Assembly (NCBI RefSeq): GCF_002777425.1
Contig: NZ_MDVC01000115.1
Coordinates: forward strand, 124,001 to 188,000
Direction of reading: 5' to 3'
Origin: Snodgrassella alvi
GTDB lineage: Bacteria; Pseudomonadota; Gammaproteobacteria; Burkholderiales; Neisseriaceae
DNA: 64,000 nucleotides
Made by a program: the position numbers and the translations under genes. The notes beneath the pieces were generated by a model. That model made no database searches, had not been told where the DNA came from, and worked only from the letters and a program-made list of their open reading frames with translations. This document shows positions 46,631 through 55,209 of the stretch, piece by piece; the first letter of the stretch is position 1; every line of letters starts with the position of its first letter.

Positions 46631-48343
46631 ATGTTTAAAACCAAAACCGTTTCAGAAGTACTGATTGATGTACTGACCGCAGCAGGAGTAAGCAACTGCT
46701 ATGGCATCATCGGTGACACCCTAAATTTTGTCGGCAAGGCCATCGAAAAAAGCAGCATTAACTGGATACATACCCGCCATGAAGAAGCTGCTGCATTTGC
46801 CGCCGGTGCTGAAGCCTTGATTACCAATAAACTCACCGCCTGTGCCGGTTCATGTGGTCCTGGCAGCCTGCATCTGATTAACGGTCTGTACGAATCCAAT
46901 CGCAACAATGCTCCTGTCATTGTGATTGCCAGCCAACTGGCGGCCACATCAATGGGTACTGGATTTCCTCAGGAAGTGGATTTCCTCAAAGTTTATCAGG
47001 ACACCAGCGTATTCTGTCAGATGGTTAATCAGCCACAGCAAGCACAGCGTATCTTCATCCAGGCAGCTCAGACAGCAATTAATAAGCGCGGCGTAGCCGT
47101 TGTTATCCTTCCCAGCGACATCAGCAAAATGGAAGTAGTCGAACAACCGATAAAAATCTGGCAGCCGCAGCCAGTTACCCGCCCGAATGATAATGAAATC
47201 GAAGAACTGGTTAAAGCCATCAATCAGGGTAATAAAATCACCATTTATGCCGGTTATGGTAGTAAAGATGCGCATAACGAAGTGATTGCCCTGGCTGAAA
47301 AACTTAAGGCACCAGTTGTACACACTTCACGCGCCAAGGACAGTATTGCCTGGGAAAACCCCTATCAAATAGGCATGACCGGCATGTTTGGCACCAAAGC
47401 CGGCTATGAAGCAGTCAAAAACTGCGACACCTTATTATTACTTGGCTGCGGCTTTGCATGGGCAGAATACTATCCAGAAAACGCTAACATAATCCAGATT
47501 GATCACGATGCGACTCAACTAGGTTTACGTCATCCAATCAGCCTGGGACTGGTAGGCGATATTAAAACTACCCTGCAAACTGTTTTACCCAAAATTCAGC
47601 CACATAGCGACAGCAGTTTTCTGGATCACCATACCGCTTTATTTACCAAAATCATGGATAAATATGAAGCTTATGCCACACCAGACGACAAACATCCAAT
47701 TCATCCGCAACAACTGATTGAACTGATAGACAAGCATGCCGACGACGATGCCCTGATTACCGCTGACGTGGGCACTCCTATGTTATGGGGTGCACGCTAC
47801 CTGACCATGAACGGTAAGCGACGTTTTCTTACCAGCCTGAAACATGGCACCATGTCAAACGGCATGCCTCAGGCTTATGGATTGCAGAAAGCTTTCCCAG
47901 CACGGCAAGTAATTTCCTTATCTGGTGATGGTGGCCTAGCCATGCTGATGGGTGACCTGCTTACCGCCAAACAGGAAAATCTGCCGATTAAAATAGTTGT
48001 TTTCAACAACAGCTCCCTCAATTTTGTTGAACAGGAACAAAAAGGCGAAGGACTTGTAGAAGTATTTGTTGATTTGAAAAATGGTGATTTTAAAACCATT
48101 GCCGAAGGCTGTGGCTTCAGCGCCCAGAGTGTCAGCAAATCTTCCGAACTGGAAGCCGCAGTACAAACCTTTCTGGCACATAAAGGCCCCGCTCTGCTGG
48201 ATGTCGTAATCAGCGATAAAGAACTGATGCTGCCGCCAGCAATCAGCTATGAGAATGTGAAAAACATGGTTTGGTATGGTTCCAAGGCCATACTTGAAGG
48301 CAAAGGCAAAGACGTTATCGACATGATAAAGAATAATATCTGA
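46631..48343 (+). CDS. poxB: pyruvate dehydrogenase (quinone) / pyruvate oxidase
   Basis: Peripheral membrane flavoprotein that decarboxylates pyruvate to acetate and CO2 and reduces ubiquinone. The three domains of the ThDP-enzyme family are present over 570 residues: Pyr domain with the catalytic Glu in THIRHEEAAAFAAGAEA-like HTRHEEAAAFAAGAEA, central FAD domain, and PP domain with SGDGGLAMLMGDLLTA ending at NNSSLNF. The C-terminal helix (AILEGKGKDVIDMIKNN) resembles the lipid-activated amphipathic peptide of E. coli PoxB. AGAG precedes the start. With aceEF-lpdA it gives two routes for pyruvate. Confidence 0.93.
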   Translation: MFKTKTVSEVLIDVLTAAGVSNCYGIIGDTLNFVGKAIEKSSINWIHTRHEEAAAFAAGAEALITNKLTACAGSCGPGSLHLINGLYESNRNNAPVIVIASQLAATSMGTGFPQEVDFLKVYQDTSVFCQMVNQPQQAQRIFIQAAQTAINKRGVAVVILPSDISKMEVVEQPIKIWQPQPVTRPNDNEIEELVKAINQGNKITIYAGYGSKDAHNEVIALAEKLKAPVVHTSRAKDSIAWENPYQIGMTGMFGTKAGYEAVKNCDTLLLLGCGFAWAEYYPENANIIQIDHDATQLGLRHPISLGLVGDIKTTLQTVLPKIQPHSDSSFLDHHTALFTKIMDKYEAYATPDDKHPIHPQQLIELIDKHADDDALITADVGTPMLWGARYLTMNGKRRFLTSLKHGTMSNGMPQAYGLQKAFPARQVISLSGDGGLAMLMGDLLTAKQENLPIKIVVFNNSSLNFVEQEQKGEGLVEVFVDLKNGDFKTIAEGCGFSAQSVSKSSELEAAVQTFLAHKGPALLDVVISDKELMLPPAISYENVKNMVWYGSKAILEGKGKDVIDMIKNNI

Positions 48344-48358
48344 ACTTACCAAACACAG

Positions 48359-48397
48359 GCTCACTGCTTAGACTTTACCATAGCAGTGGGCTTTATT
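48359..48397 (+). terminator. terminator of poxB
   Basis: Arms GCTCACTGCT (48359-48368) and AGCAGTGGGC (48382-48391), ten pairs including one G-U, then TTTATTTAT. It starts 16 nt after the stop. Confidence 0.82.
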
Positions 48398-48589
48398 TAT
48401 CGCTGCAAGTATGCAAGTGCTGCTGCATAACTTCCATATCAATACCAGCTTATCAGGAGTACATACTGAATCTGCTCGCCAGCTTACAATAGTATTTATA
48501 AAATATGAAACAATGAAAGGATATTAATTTAAAATATTTAGAACATTAATATGCTTTAATTCTGCATATCAAGTTTAGTAATATTCAAA

Positions 48590-49363
48590 TCAGCTGTTGC
48601 TATCCGCACTGAAAATATCATCAAAAGATTGATTGCCCATAACCCTACCAAGTTTATGTTTAAGTATCGTAGATATATTAGAAAATAAACAATCTCCCAT
48701 GCTGATCCGTTTAACACCTAACTCTTTGAGCTTTTCAAAACCAGGTAGATCAGGCATAGCCATAACATTAATAGGTAACCGAGATTTATCTACAAGAAAT
48801 TTAATATCTGATTCATGCACTAAACAAGGGATAAAAATTCCATCAGCACCAGCTTTTGTATACAGTTCAATGCGTTTTTGGGTTTCATCCAGCTTATTCG
48901 GAACATTTAATAAATAAGTATCTGTTCGGATATTAAGAAAAATATTTAGATTAGCTTCATTAAGTCTGCTTTTAACCTCATGAATAATATTAGCGAAGCT
49001 TTTACCATCAACCAGTATTCGTTCTTCATTCACAATACTATCCTCAAGATTAATTCCTGCAATTCCATATGTAGCCAGCTCCTTAATATTATTGACTATT
49101 TCAGTTGGTATTCTGCTATACCCTGCCTCCATATCAACTGAAAGAGGTAAAGATGTGTTATCAGCAATTCTTTGTATAACATAACACAACTCCTTAAATT
49201 GCATCTTTTCTCCATCTTCATAGCCAAGCATACAAGCAATCGCAGCACTGGAAGTACCAATAGCCTGAAAACCTAGTTTTTCGGCTATCCTGGCACTATT
49301 TGCATCCCAAACATTACATAGTATTAAAGGATAAGAATTTTTATGTAATTCATTAAATGTCAT
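48590..49363 (-). CDS. isocitrate lyase/PEP mutase family protein
   Basis: A 257-residue TIM barrel of the PEP mutase/isocitrate lyase superfamily. Seen: NVWDANSARIAEKLGFQAIG with TSSAA, then LPLSVDMEAGYSR (metal-site Asp and Glu), GIAGINLEDSIV and FLNIRTDTYLL. The CPC or EDK catalytic loop of true isocitrate lyase or PEP mutase is absent, so it is likely a C-C lyase of the oxaloacetate/methylisocitrate type with unknown substrate. GAGG lies before the ATG. It is clearly more AT-rich than poxB and mutY and borders the S24 accessory region, which hints at horizontal gain. Confidence 0.8.
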   Translation of the reverse strand: MTFNELHKNSYPLILCNVWDANSARIAEKLGFQAIGTSSAAIACMLGYEDGEKMQFKELCYVIQRIADNTSLPLSVDMEAGYSRIPTEIVNNIKELATYGIAGINLEDSIVNEERILVDGKSFANIIHEVKSRLNEANLNIFLNIRTDTYLLNVPNKLDETQKRIELYTKAGADGIFIPCLVHESDIKFLVDKSRLPINVMAMPDLPGFEKLKELGVKRISMGDCLFSNISTILKHKLGRVMGNQSFDDIFSADSNS

Positions 49364-50038
49364 AATAAAACCTCAGAAGTTATTGATGACATTAATAATA
49401 GAATTAATAAATTGAATACGACAACCTAAGAATTGACAAGTATTTTTTTATTTAGAGCACTAATCACATATAGCATTGATTATTAAACATTATGTACTAT
49501 AAAATAAATAAGACTACTGAAACTTTCAACCCAGCGGCGATTTGCATCAAAGTCATTTTCAATATCATTCAAAAACAAAAAAATATTCCTGATACATTAT
49601 TTTATCCATATAAATATTACAGCATTAAATGATTAATTTCAGATACAAAAGTACTCAAGCTATTCTGAATTATTCATCTGCCTGAGTAGCCGGCAATCAG
49701 CCTCAAGTATAAAAAGATAAATACTTCATTTTTAACAACACTCAATCTAAATTTAATAACCATTAAAATCATATAGTTAAACATTAACACTAATTAATCC
49801 TTTTCAATCAAAATAATTTAAAGTATTGTTATTTCTTAACCTTTATTCAACATGAATAAAGGTTATCTGTCAGCAGGGTTTTCGAACAGTCAGGCATTTT
49901 TGACAATGCGGGAAAACTTCTGGCTCTAAGATTAATATGATCATTCAACGCTGTAATAGACTACCCAGCCATTGATATAGAATCAATAGCTGGGTAGTTT
50001 TCGCTTTACCATGTTTATATTTAGATGCTGCAATGTCA
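49364..50038. other. AT-rich non-coding region with two strong hairpins; possible small RNA
   Basis: About 675 bp without a coding frame. It contains a perfect 12-bp hairpin AACCTTTATTCA/TGAATAAAGGTT (49838-49849, 49853-49864) and, about 95 nt later, a terminator-like stem (49960-49998). The second has U-rich sequence only on the plus strand, yet no annotated plus-strand gene precedes it, since the gene to the left is on the minus strand. A short plus-strand transcript ending near 50002 is the simplest explanation. Confidence 0.4.
49960..50002 (+). terminator. rho-independent terminator with no assigned upstream gene
   Basis: Arms 49960-49976 (ACTACCCAGCCATTGAT) and 49982-49998 (ATCAATAGCTGGGTAGT) pair over 17 bp with one mismatch around a 5-nt loop, followed by TTTTCGCTTT overall. 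It is oriented for plus-strand transcription. Confidence 0.75.
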
Positions 50039-50056
50039 GTCTGAAAATAATCAGAC
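50039..50056. promoter_or_regulatory. possible operator upstream of the S24-domain gene
   Basis: Perfect palindromic arms GTCTGA (50039-50044) and TCAGAC (50051-50056) with a 6-bp centre, 11 bp upstream of the -35 box. The placement suits a regulator binding site, but it is short and could be chance. Confidence 0.35.
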
Positions 50057-50067
50057 ACTTGAAACTT

Positions 50068-50096
50068 TTGACCTTTTATATAGGTAATTTTATAAT
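50068..50096 (+). promoter_or_regulatory. near-consensus sigma70 promoter of the S24-domain gene
   Basis: TTGACC (50068-50073), exactly 17 nt, then TATAAT (50091-50096). This is the best promoter match in the window. Transcription would start about 50103, leaving a leader of about 30 nt with a full AAAGGAGGT ribosome binding site (50118-50126) 8 nt before the ATG. Confidence 0.82.
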
Positions 50097-50134
50097 AAGC
50101 TAAAGTAAAGAAATTGCAAAGGAGGTATATATAA

Positions 50135-51013
50135 ATGCCGGCAAAGGTGACATTTACAGAGGCTAAAAACTTATACGAATCAAAATTTCCAAATAATAAA
50201 CTGATTAAGTTTGAATCAGCATCAAGACCTTGTTCTATATTATGTTACAAACATGGCTTGGTAGAAGATTTAGGTTTCAGGAATTTAAGGCTCTCCAAAT
50301 TTGGTTGTCCTAAATGTGCACGGGATCATCGTAGGCGAGGCGTTGACGCTAAAATTAAGCAGTATTTAGATATGAATTCTAGTAAACGTTTAAATAAGGT
50401 TAAGAAATTTGGTGATACCGTACCTCGTAGAACAGATAAAACCAGACGGATCAAGTCCTGTACCTTAGCAGAATCTCCGGTGGAGTATAGTAGTAAAGGA
50501 TCTACTGCCAAACACGCTTTAAGTAATAAAGCGCGTACTGGGCAACTTTCTTCATCTCATGTACAGCCAGTATTCGATGATAAGCCAGAAGATTTACCAA
50601 AAAACAACTTTGCTCTAGTACCGTATCATAGTGATGTAAAAGTGGCTGCCGGATTAGGGCGTTTTAATAATACTCTTGAAACTTTGCCTATTCCTTTAAG
50701 TCTACCTGAGCTACAAAAGTTAGGCGTTCAACCAAATAACATTATTTGTTGTCGAGTTCCTGATGATAGTATGGATCCAATACTACAAGATGGTGCTTTG
50801 GTAGGAATTGATACGGCGGAAACTGAGATTCGTAGTGGAAAAATTTATGCGTTTATTGACAATGATGGTTGGTCGTATATAAGAATTTTAGTTAAGACGG
50901 ACGATTCTCGTATAAAGATTCATAGTTACAATTATTCTTATGAAACAGAGATAGTTATTCCTGAATCAATTCGTGTTATTGGCCGTTTGTTCTGGGCTGC
51001 CTCAATATTTTAG
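50135..51013 (+). CDS. fusion of DUF723-like zinc module and S24/LexA-type repressor C-terminal domain
   Basis: A 292-residue protein of unusual make-up. Residues 1-66 (TFTEAKNLYESKFPNN, then C37-x2-H40 in CYKHG and C58-x2-C61 in GCPKC) resemble DUF723-type zinc-ribbon modules associated with phage and homing-endonuclease proteins. Residues 67-155 are a basic, Ser-rich linker. Residues 160-292 follow the CI/LexA S24 fold: VPYHSDVKVAAGLG with an Ala-Gly (172-173) where self-cleavage occurs, the nucleophile Ser212 in DDSMDP, and a closing RVIGRLFWA. The expected catalytic Lys is Arg250 (YIRIL). No helix-turn-helix is visible. It has a near-consensus promoter and ribosome binding site, and AT-rich composition suggests phage-like origin. 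Confidence 0.7.
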   Translation: MPAKVTFTEAKNLYESKFPNNKLIKFESASRPCSILCYKHGLVEDLGFRNLRLSKFGCPKCARDHRRRGVDAKIKQYLDMNSSKRLNKVKKFGDTVPRRTDKTRRIKSCTLAESPVEYSSKGSTAKHALSNKARTGQLSSSHVQPVFDDKPEDLPKNNFALVPYHSDVKVAAGLGRFNNTLETLPIPLSLPELQKLGVQPNNIICCRVPDDSMDPILQDGALVGIDTAETEIRSGKIYAFIDNDGWSYIRILVKTDDSRIKIHSYNYSYETEIVIPESIRVIGRLFWAASIF

Positions 51014-51163
51014 GCAAATTGTAATCAATTGCTGCATCAAGTACGCCATCTTATGCATTACAAATATTCAAAATATTGACCAATGCTTCAGGTTTGACAG
51101 GATTTACCTATCTACTTAGCTACCGAACAGGGTTCACCTAAAAACATATAGATGCTTTAATTA

Positions 51164-53167
51164 TCACGATAACCGGCGAACAGCCTGCTTTACTTTACGA
51201 TACCATGCACGCTGTTGCCGTTTTTCCGGCATACCGGCAGCTCCATACTGCCAATTAATATATTGAGCCAGTAAAGCAGCCAAACTATCATTAAGTAAAC
51301 CATGTTCAGCCAGAATAGCCTGTAGTTCCAGCGGGCCGATGGCCGATAACTCCGTCTCGTCCCCTTCTATAACAGCCTGCTTAAGCAGATTGATACCATC
51401 AGTCAATGGCTGCGCCTGCATATTTCCCTGCTTACGCAGCCAGATAATCAGTGGCAGCGCAGTAATCATAATCGCAATCGCAATCACCAGTAACAATGCT
51501 GACTTGGGTATATCTTTTAACTTAAGCCAGTCCAGTATCGAATTTTGGCGGCCAGAGTCATAGTTAACTACCCATTGCTGCCAGTAAAACTGGCCTTTAT
51601 CCAGATATTTTTGTAATAATGGATAAGGTGAAGACAAACCAGCTCGCTGTTCTGCTGGCAAAGCATTTTCCACCCCGTTTTCCACCCGTACTGATGAAAC
51701 AGCACTGGTTGGGTCTACCCGCTGCCATTTACCTTTTTCTGCTATCCAGATTTCTGTCCATGCATGAGCGTCCTTACTGCGAATCTGCCAGAACTTTTCA
51801 TCAGGATGGTATTCGCCTCCCTGATAGCCAATCACAATTCGTGCCGGAACACCTACCGCACGCGCCAGCCATACAGTAGCATCTGCATAGTCTTCACAAA
51901 AACCTTCTTGACTACTAAATAAAAAATAGTCGGTTTTATTCAGAGATTCATGACTGCGTTTTGGTGTTAGCGTATATTGAAAACCACCATTACGAAAATA
52001 AGCCAGTATATGGCGGATAAATTCCTCACTGCTGTTGGACTTCTTAGCCAATTGTTGCGCCAGCCGGCGGGTTTCAGGATTAAGTCTGGCCGGCAGTTGG
52101 GTATAGTAATTCAGCAAACTCCGATCCATTTGCTGATGCAGATAAGGTACCAGCTGAGAATATAAATGCACCCGGCGCAAGCCTTCCCGACTTTTATTCA
52201 CCCGTACCACATTTCCCACCCGCCGGCTTAAATCAGACTGACTGTCTGCCAGTGGCTGATCCAGCGCCGGTATACGACCATGATCATCCTGAATAATCAG
52301 CTGATAGCCCACCAGCCTGCTATCAGGTCGCTGTGCTAAAACAGCCCTGTCTGACAACTGCAAAGTATCTTCATCGGTATACTGTTCTTTCACAGCATGC
52401 CACTGCCCGTCCTGATTATTACCCATCACCATCACGCGCCAGTATAGATCGGCATTGCGAGGCATCACATCATTATCAAAAGTAACATTAAACGCCAGTG
52501 CATTACTCGGAATCAGATTACTGATACTGCCAGCGTCAAGCGTATCTGATAACCCAGTTATGGAAGATTGCTGTGGCTGCGGTACACCCCATAATGGCGC
52601 ATCCTTGCGCGGTACCACCATAAACAGAATCACGGCCAGCGGAAAAGACAGAACCAAAACCAGTGCGCCCTGCCGCATAGCGGCAACCGGATTAATACCA
52701 GCCAGTAAGCCCAGCGAAGAAATCAGGCAGAATAAAGCCGCAATCAGCCATGGTGCCATCAGCATGCTTTGATTAAACAGCAGGCCGCCACCCATTAAGA
52801 TCAGCTGTGCCAGTAACAATATCTGCCAGTCGCGCAGAGTTTCGCCCTCAAAAGCCTTAAGGACAATCATCAGCATCAGCAGCGAAACACTGGCATCGCG
52901 GCCTATAATTGTTCCAATACGAAAATATACCCATACAGCAGTAGCCACCAGCAATAACACCAGTGCCCACAGCGGCAGCTTTTTAACATTGGTAAAAAGC
53001 AGGGCTACACGCACAATCAACAGCACAGCAAATGCGGCGCCTACGCTCAGTGGCAAATCAAATAATAAAGGTAAAGCTACCCACGCCAGCATCAGCAATA
53101 AAATAAACTGCGTACGTACCGGAGGAGATTTACGTAAAAAAATCGGATCAGCAAGCCACATCACCAT
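51164..53167 (-). CDS. tgpA: TgpA-type transglutaminase-like membrane protein
   Basis: A 667-residue protein with about six or seven N-terminal membrane segments (DUF3488 region), a large periplasmic transglutaminase-core domain and a final membrane segment (SALLLVIAIAIMITALPLII) before a cytoplasmic tail (DUF4129-like). The Cys-His-Asp triad is seen in EGFCEDYADATVWLARAVG, KDAHAWTEIWI and RVDPTSAV. Relatives are essential or stress-linked in some Gammaproteobacteria, substrate unknown. Starts at 53167 or 53161, overlapping the DUF58 stop, so it is coupled to the operon moxR-DUF58-tgpA. Confidence 0.85.
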   Translation of the reverse strand: MVMWLADPIFLRKSPPVRTQFILLLMLAWVALPLLFDLPLSVGAAFAVLLIVRVALLFTNVKKLPLWALVLLLVATAVWVYFRIGTIIGRDASVSLLMLMIVLKAFEGETLRDWQILLLAQLILMGGGLLFNQSMLMAPWLIAALFCLISSLGLLAGINPVAAMRQGALVLVLSFPLAVILFMVVPRKDAPLWGVPQPQQSSITGLSDTLDAGSISNLIPSNALAFNVTFDNDVMPRNADLYWRVMVMGNNQDGQWHAVKEQYTDEDTLQLSDRAVLAQRPDSRLVGYQLIIQDDHGRIPALDQPLADSQSDLSRRVGNVVRVNKSREGLRRVHLYSQLVPYLHQQMDRSLLNYYTQLPARLNPETRRLAQQLAKKSNSSEEFIRHILAYFRNGGFQYTLTPKRSHESLNKTDYFLFSSQEGFCEDYADATVWLARAVGVPARIVIGYQGGEYHPDEKFWQIRSKDAHAWTEIWIAEKGKWQRVDPTSAVSSVRVENGVENALPAEQRAGLSSPYPLLQKYLDKGQFYWQQWVVNYDSGRQNSILDWLKLKDIPKSALLLVIAIAIMITALPLIIWLRKQGNMQAQPLTDGINLLKQAVIEGDETELSAIGPLELQAILAEHGLLNDSLAALLAQYINWQYGAAGMPEKRQQRAWYRKVKQAVRRLS

Positions 53168-54096
53168 CTACCCAAAGCATTCAGACATTGTGTCCGCTGA
53201 GCAGTAGCTGCCTCATAGCGCTGCCGCGGTAATTCCAGTATATACTTTTCTCCACTGACATCTGCTGCCAGAACACGATAACACATCATACTGGCCATTT
53301 TTTCCAGACTGGTACCCTGCGGATAATCACGATAGGAAATCAGCAGTGGCTGTACCTGCGTACTACCCTGCTCAAAATACTTATCCAGTAAATCACCTGT
53401 TTTGGCATAGTGCTTCCATGCAATCTGTCGCGGTGAAGTGGTATTCTGATGTGGCAGCAAATATGCCGGGTCCTGACCGCTCAAACTGATTTGTGTACTC
53501 TGCTCATCGCCACTGGCTCTTGCCGTAGGGATATTGTGCTCAACGGGTTCGGGAAAAATCACAATCTCATCAGTAAATTCCCAATGTGTTTTAATCATCA
53601 GCAACCCAAATGGTGCCATACTGGCACCAGCCAGCATCAGCGTGGGCAGAATCCCGCGCCGCTGTGGTGGTAATGTCCAGACAAAATCTGTATTTTCGGG
53701 TGTAATCGTCCATAACTGCCAGTCGCTGGCGGTACCGGTTATCTCCTGTGCTGTTTGCAGCCACAACCAGCGCGTGCGTTTACAGCTATCACAGGCACGT
53801 AAAGTCAACACACAATCTTTACCGGCAAAGTATTCCTGCTGCGGCACAATAGCCAGTACCAGCCCAGTAAGCTGACGTATACCGGCAAGTGCACCAAACA
53901 GCAATATACCCAGTAACCAGAATACCAGCGCATAGGCCACATTTACCTGATAATTAACCGCCATAATCCACAACAGAATACAGGCGATAGCCAGTCCCCA
54001 GCCCATGCGTGTCAGATTAATGCGCACATTACGGGCACGCAAAGCAGTATGCCCATCAATAAGCGTGGGTGCCGGTACCTCAGACCACTGCAACAT
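53161..54096 (-). CDS. DUF58 domain-containing membrane protein
   Basis: A 311-residue protein with two N-terminal membrane segments (LAIACILLWIMAV and ALVFWLLGILLFGALAG) and a C-terminal DUF58 region. The usual core motif is seen as RQIAWKHYAKTGDLLDKYFE. This type usually stands between a MoxR ATPase and a transglutaminase, as here; the set may form a membrane-linked chaperone system. It overlaps moxR by 17 nt and tgpA by a few nt, indicating tight translational coupling. Confidence 0.83.
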   Translation of the reverse strand: MLQWSEVPAPTLIDGHTALRARNVRINLTRMGWGLAIACILLWIMAVNYQVNVAYALVFWLLGILLFGALAGIRQLTGLVLAIVPQQEYFAGKDCVLTLRACDSCKRTRWLWLQTAQEITGTASDWQLWTITPENTDFVWTLPPQRRGILPTLMLAGASMAPFGLLMIKTHWEFTDEIVIFPEPVEHNIPTARASGDEQSTQISLSGQDPAYLLPHQNTTSPRQIAWKHYAKTGDLLDKYFEQGSTQVQPLLISYRDYPQGTSLEKMASMMCYRVLAADVSGEKYILELPRQRYEAATAQRTQCLNALGRW

Positions 54097-54991
54097 AATC
54101 CAGCATCTCGGTGAGCAGCGTACTGCTTCTGGCTTGACTTTGTAAAGGTTGCAGACGGTGCGCAGCCACTGCTACCCATACTGCCTTCACATCTTCCGGT
54201 ACCACATGTGCCCGCCCATGCACCCAGGCATAAGCCTTGGCTGCCTGCACGACAGCCAATCCGGCACGCGGGCTGAGGCCAACAGCAAACGTACCCGGTG
54301 TGCGCGTGGCCGCTACCAGACGGTAAACATAATCTGCCGCTGCCGCAGATAAATTAACTTTAGCTACTTCCGCCTGCCACTGCTGCAATATTTCCCCATT
54401 GCAGACAGCTTTAAGACGCGGTACAAACTGACGACGCCCGCCTGAAAGATAGAGCTGCTTTTCTTCTTTTTCTGCCGGATAGCCAATACTCAGACACATC
54501 ATAAAGCGATCCAACTGCGATTCAGGCAGGGGATATGTACCCAGTTGTTCAGTTGGATTCTGGGTAGCAACTACCAGAAACGGCTTTGGCAGTGCATAGG
54601 TTTTACCATCTACAGATACCTGTCCTTCTTCCATCGCTTCCAGTAAAGCCGATTGCAGCTTGGGCGAAGCACGGTTAATTTCATCTGCGAGTAAAAAAGA
54701 ATTAAAAACTGGCCCCGGATGAAAAATAAATTCACTGGTTTTCGGCTGAAAAACACTTACACCAAGTAAATCAGCAGGCAGCATATCGTTAGTAAACTGT
54801 ACACGCTGATAATTTAATCCCAATACGGCGGCCAGTGCGTGTGCCAGTGTAGTTTTGCCAACACCTGGCACATCTTCAAGCAAAATATGCCCGCGCGCCA
54901 GCACACAGGTAACAATCTGTATCAATAATTGCTGCTTACCCAGAATCAGAGCATTGAGCTGTTTGAAAATTGGTTCAAGTTTTGGATTCAT
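54080..54991 (-). CDS. MoxR family AAA+ ATPase
   Basis: A 303-residue AAA+ ATPase of the MoxR class. Walker A is DVPGVGKTTLAHALA, Walker B and following FLLADEINRASPKLQSALLE, sensor 1 VVATQNPTEQLGTYPLPESQ, with the C-terminal lid GLSPRAGLAVVQAAKAYA. MoxR proteins act as chaperones or metal-insertion factors. First gene of the operon with DUF58 and tgpA; the overlap of 17 nt argues for co-translation. Confidence 0.9.
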   Translation of the reverse strand: MNPKLEPIFKQLNALILGKQQLLIQIVTCVLARGHILLEDVPGVGKTTLAHALAAVLGLNYQRVQFTNDMLPADLLGVSVFQPKTSEFIFHPGPVFNSFLLADEINRASPKLQSALLEAMEEGQVSVDGKTYALPKPFLVVATQNPTEQLGTYPLPESQLDRFMMCLSIGYPAEKEEKQLYLSGGRRQFVPRLKAVCNGEILQQWQAEVAKVNLSAAAADYVYRLVAATRTPGTFAVGLSPRAGLAVVQAAKAYAWVHGRAHVVPEDVKAVWVAVAAHRLQPLQSQARSSTLLTEMLDYVAVV

Positions 54992-55209
54992 GTTTTAACG
55001 CAGTTGTAAGAAAAAATCCGGCAGCATCATCAAACATGGACATACTGCGGTAACAATTAATAATAAACCCTGCAATACTTACACCATCATTGCTTAATAC
55101 CAACATTATCTGAAAACATACACGCTTTACCGCAATAGCTCAGACTATAAATGCCATATAAAAGCAAAATTACTAACTAGATTTAACATTATGCATGATT
55201 AAGAGCAGA

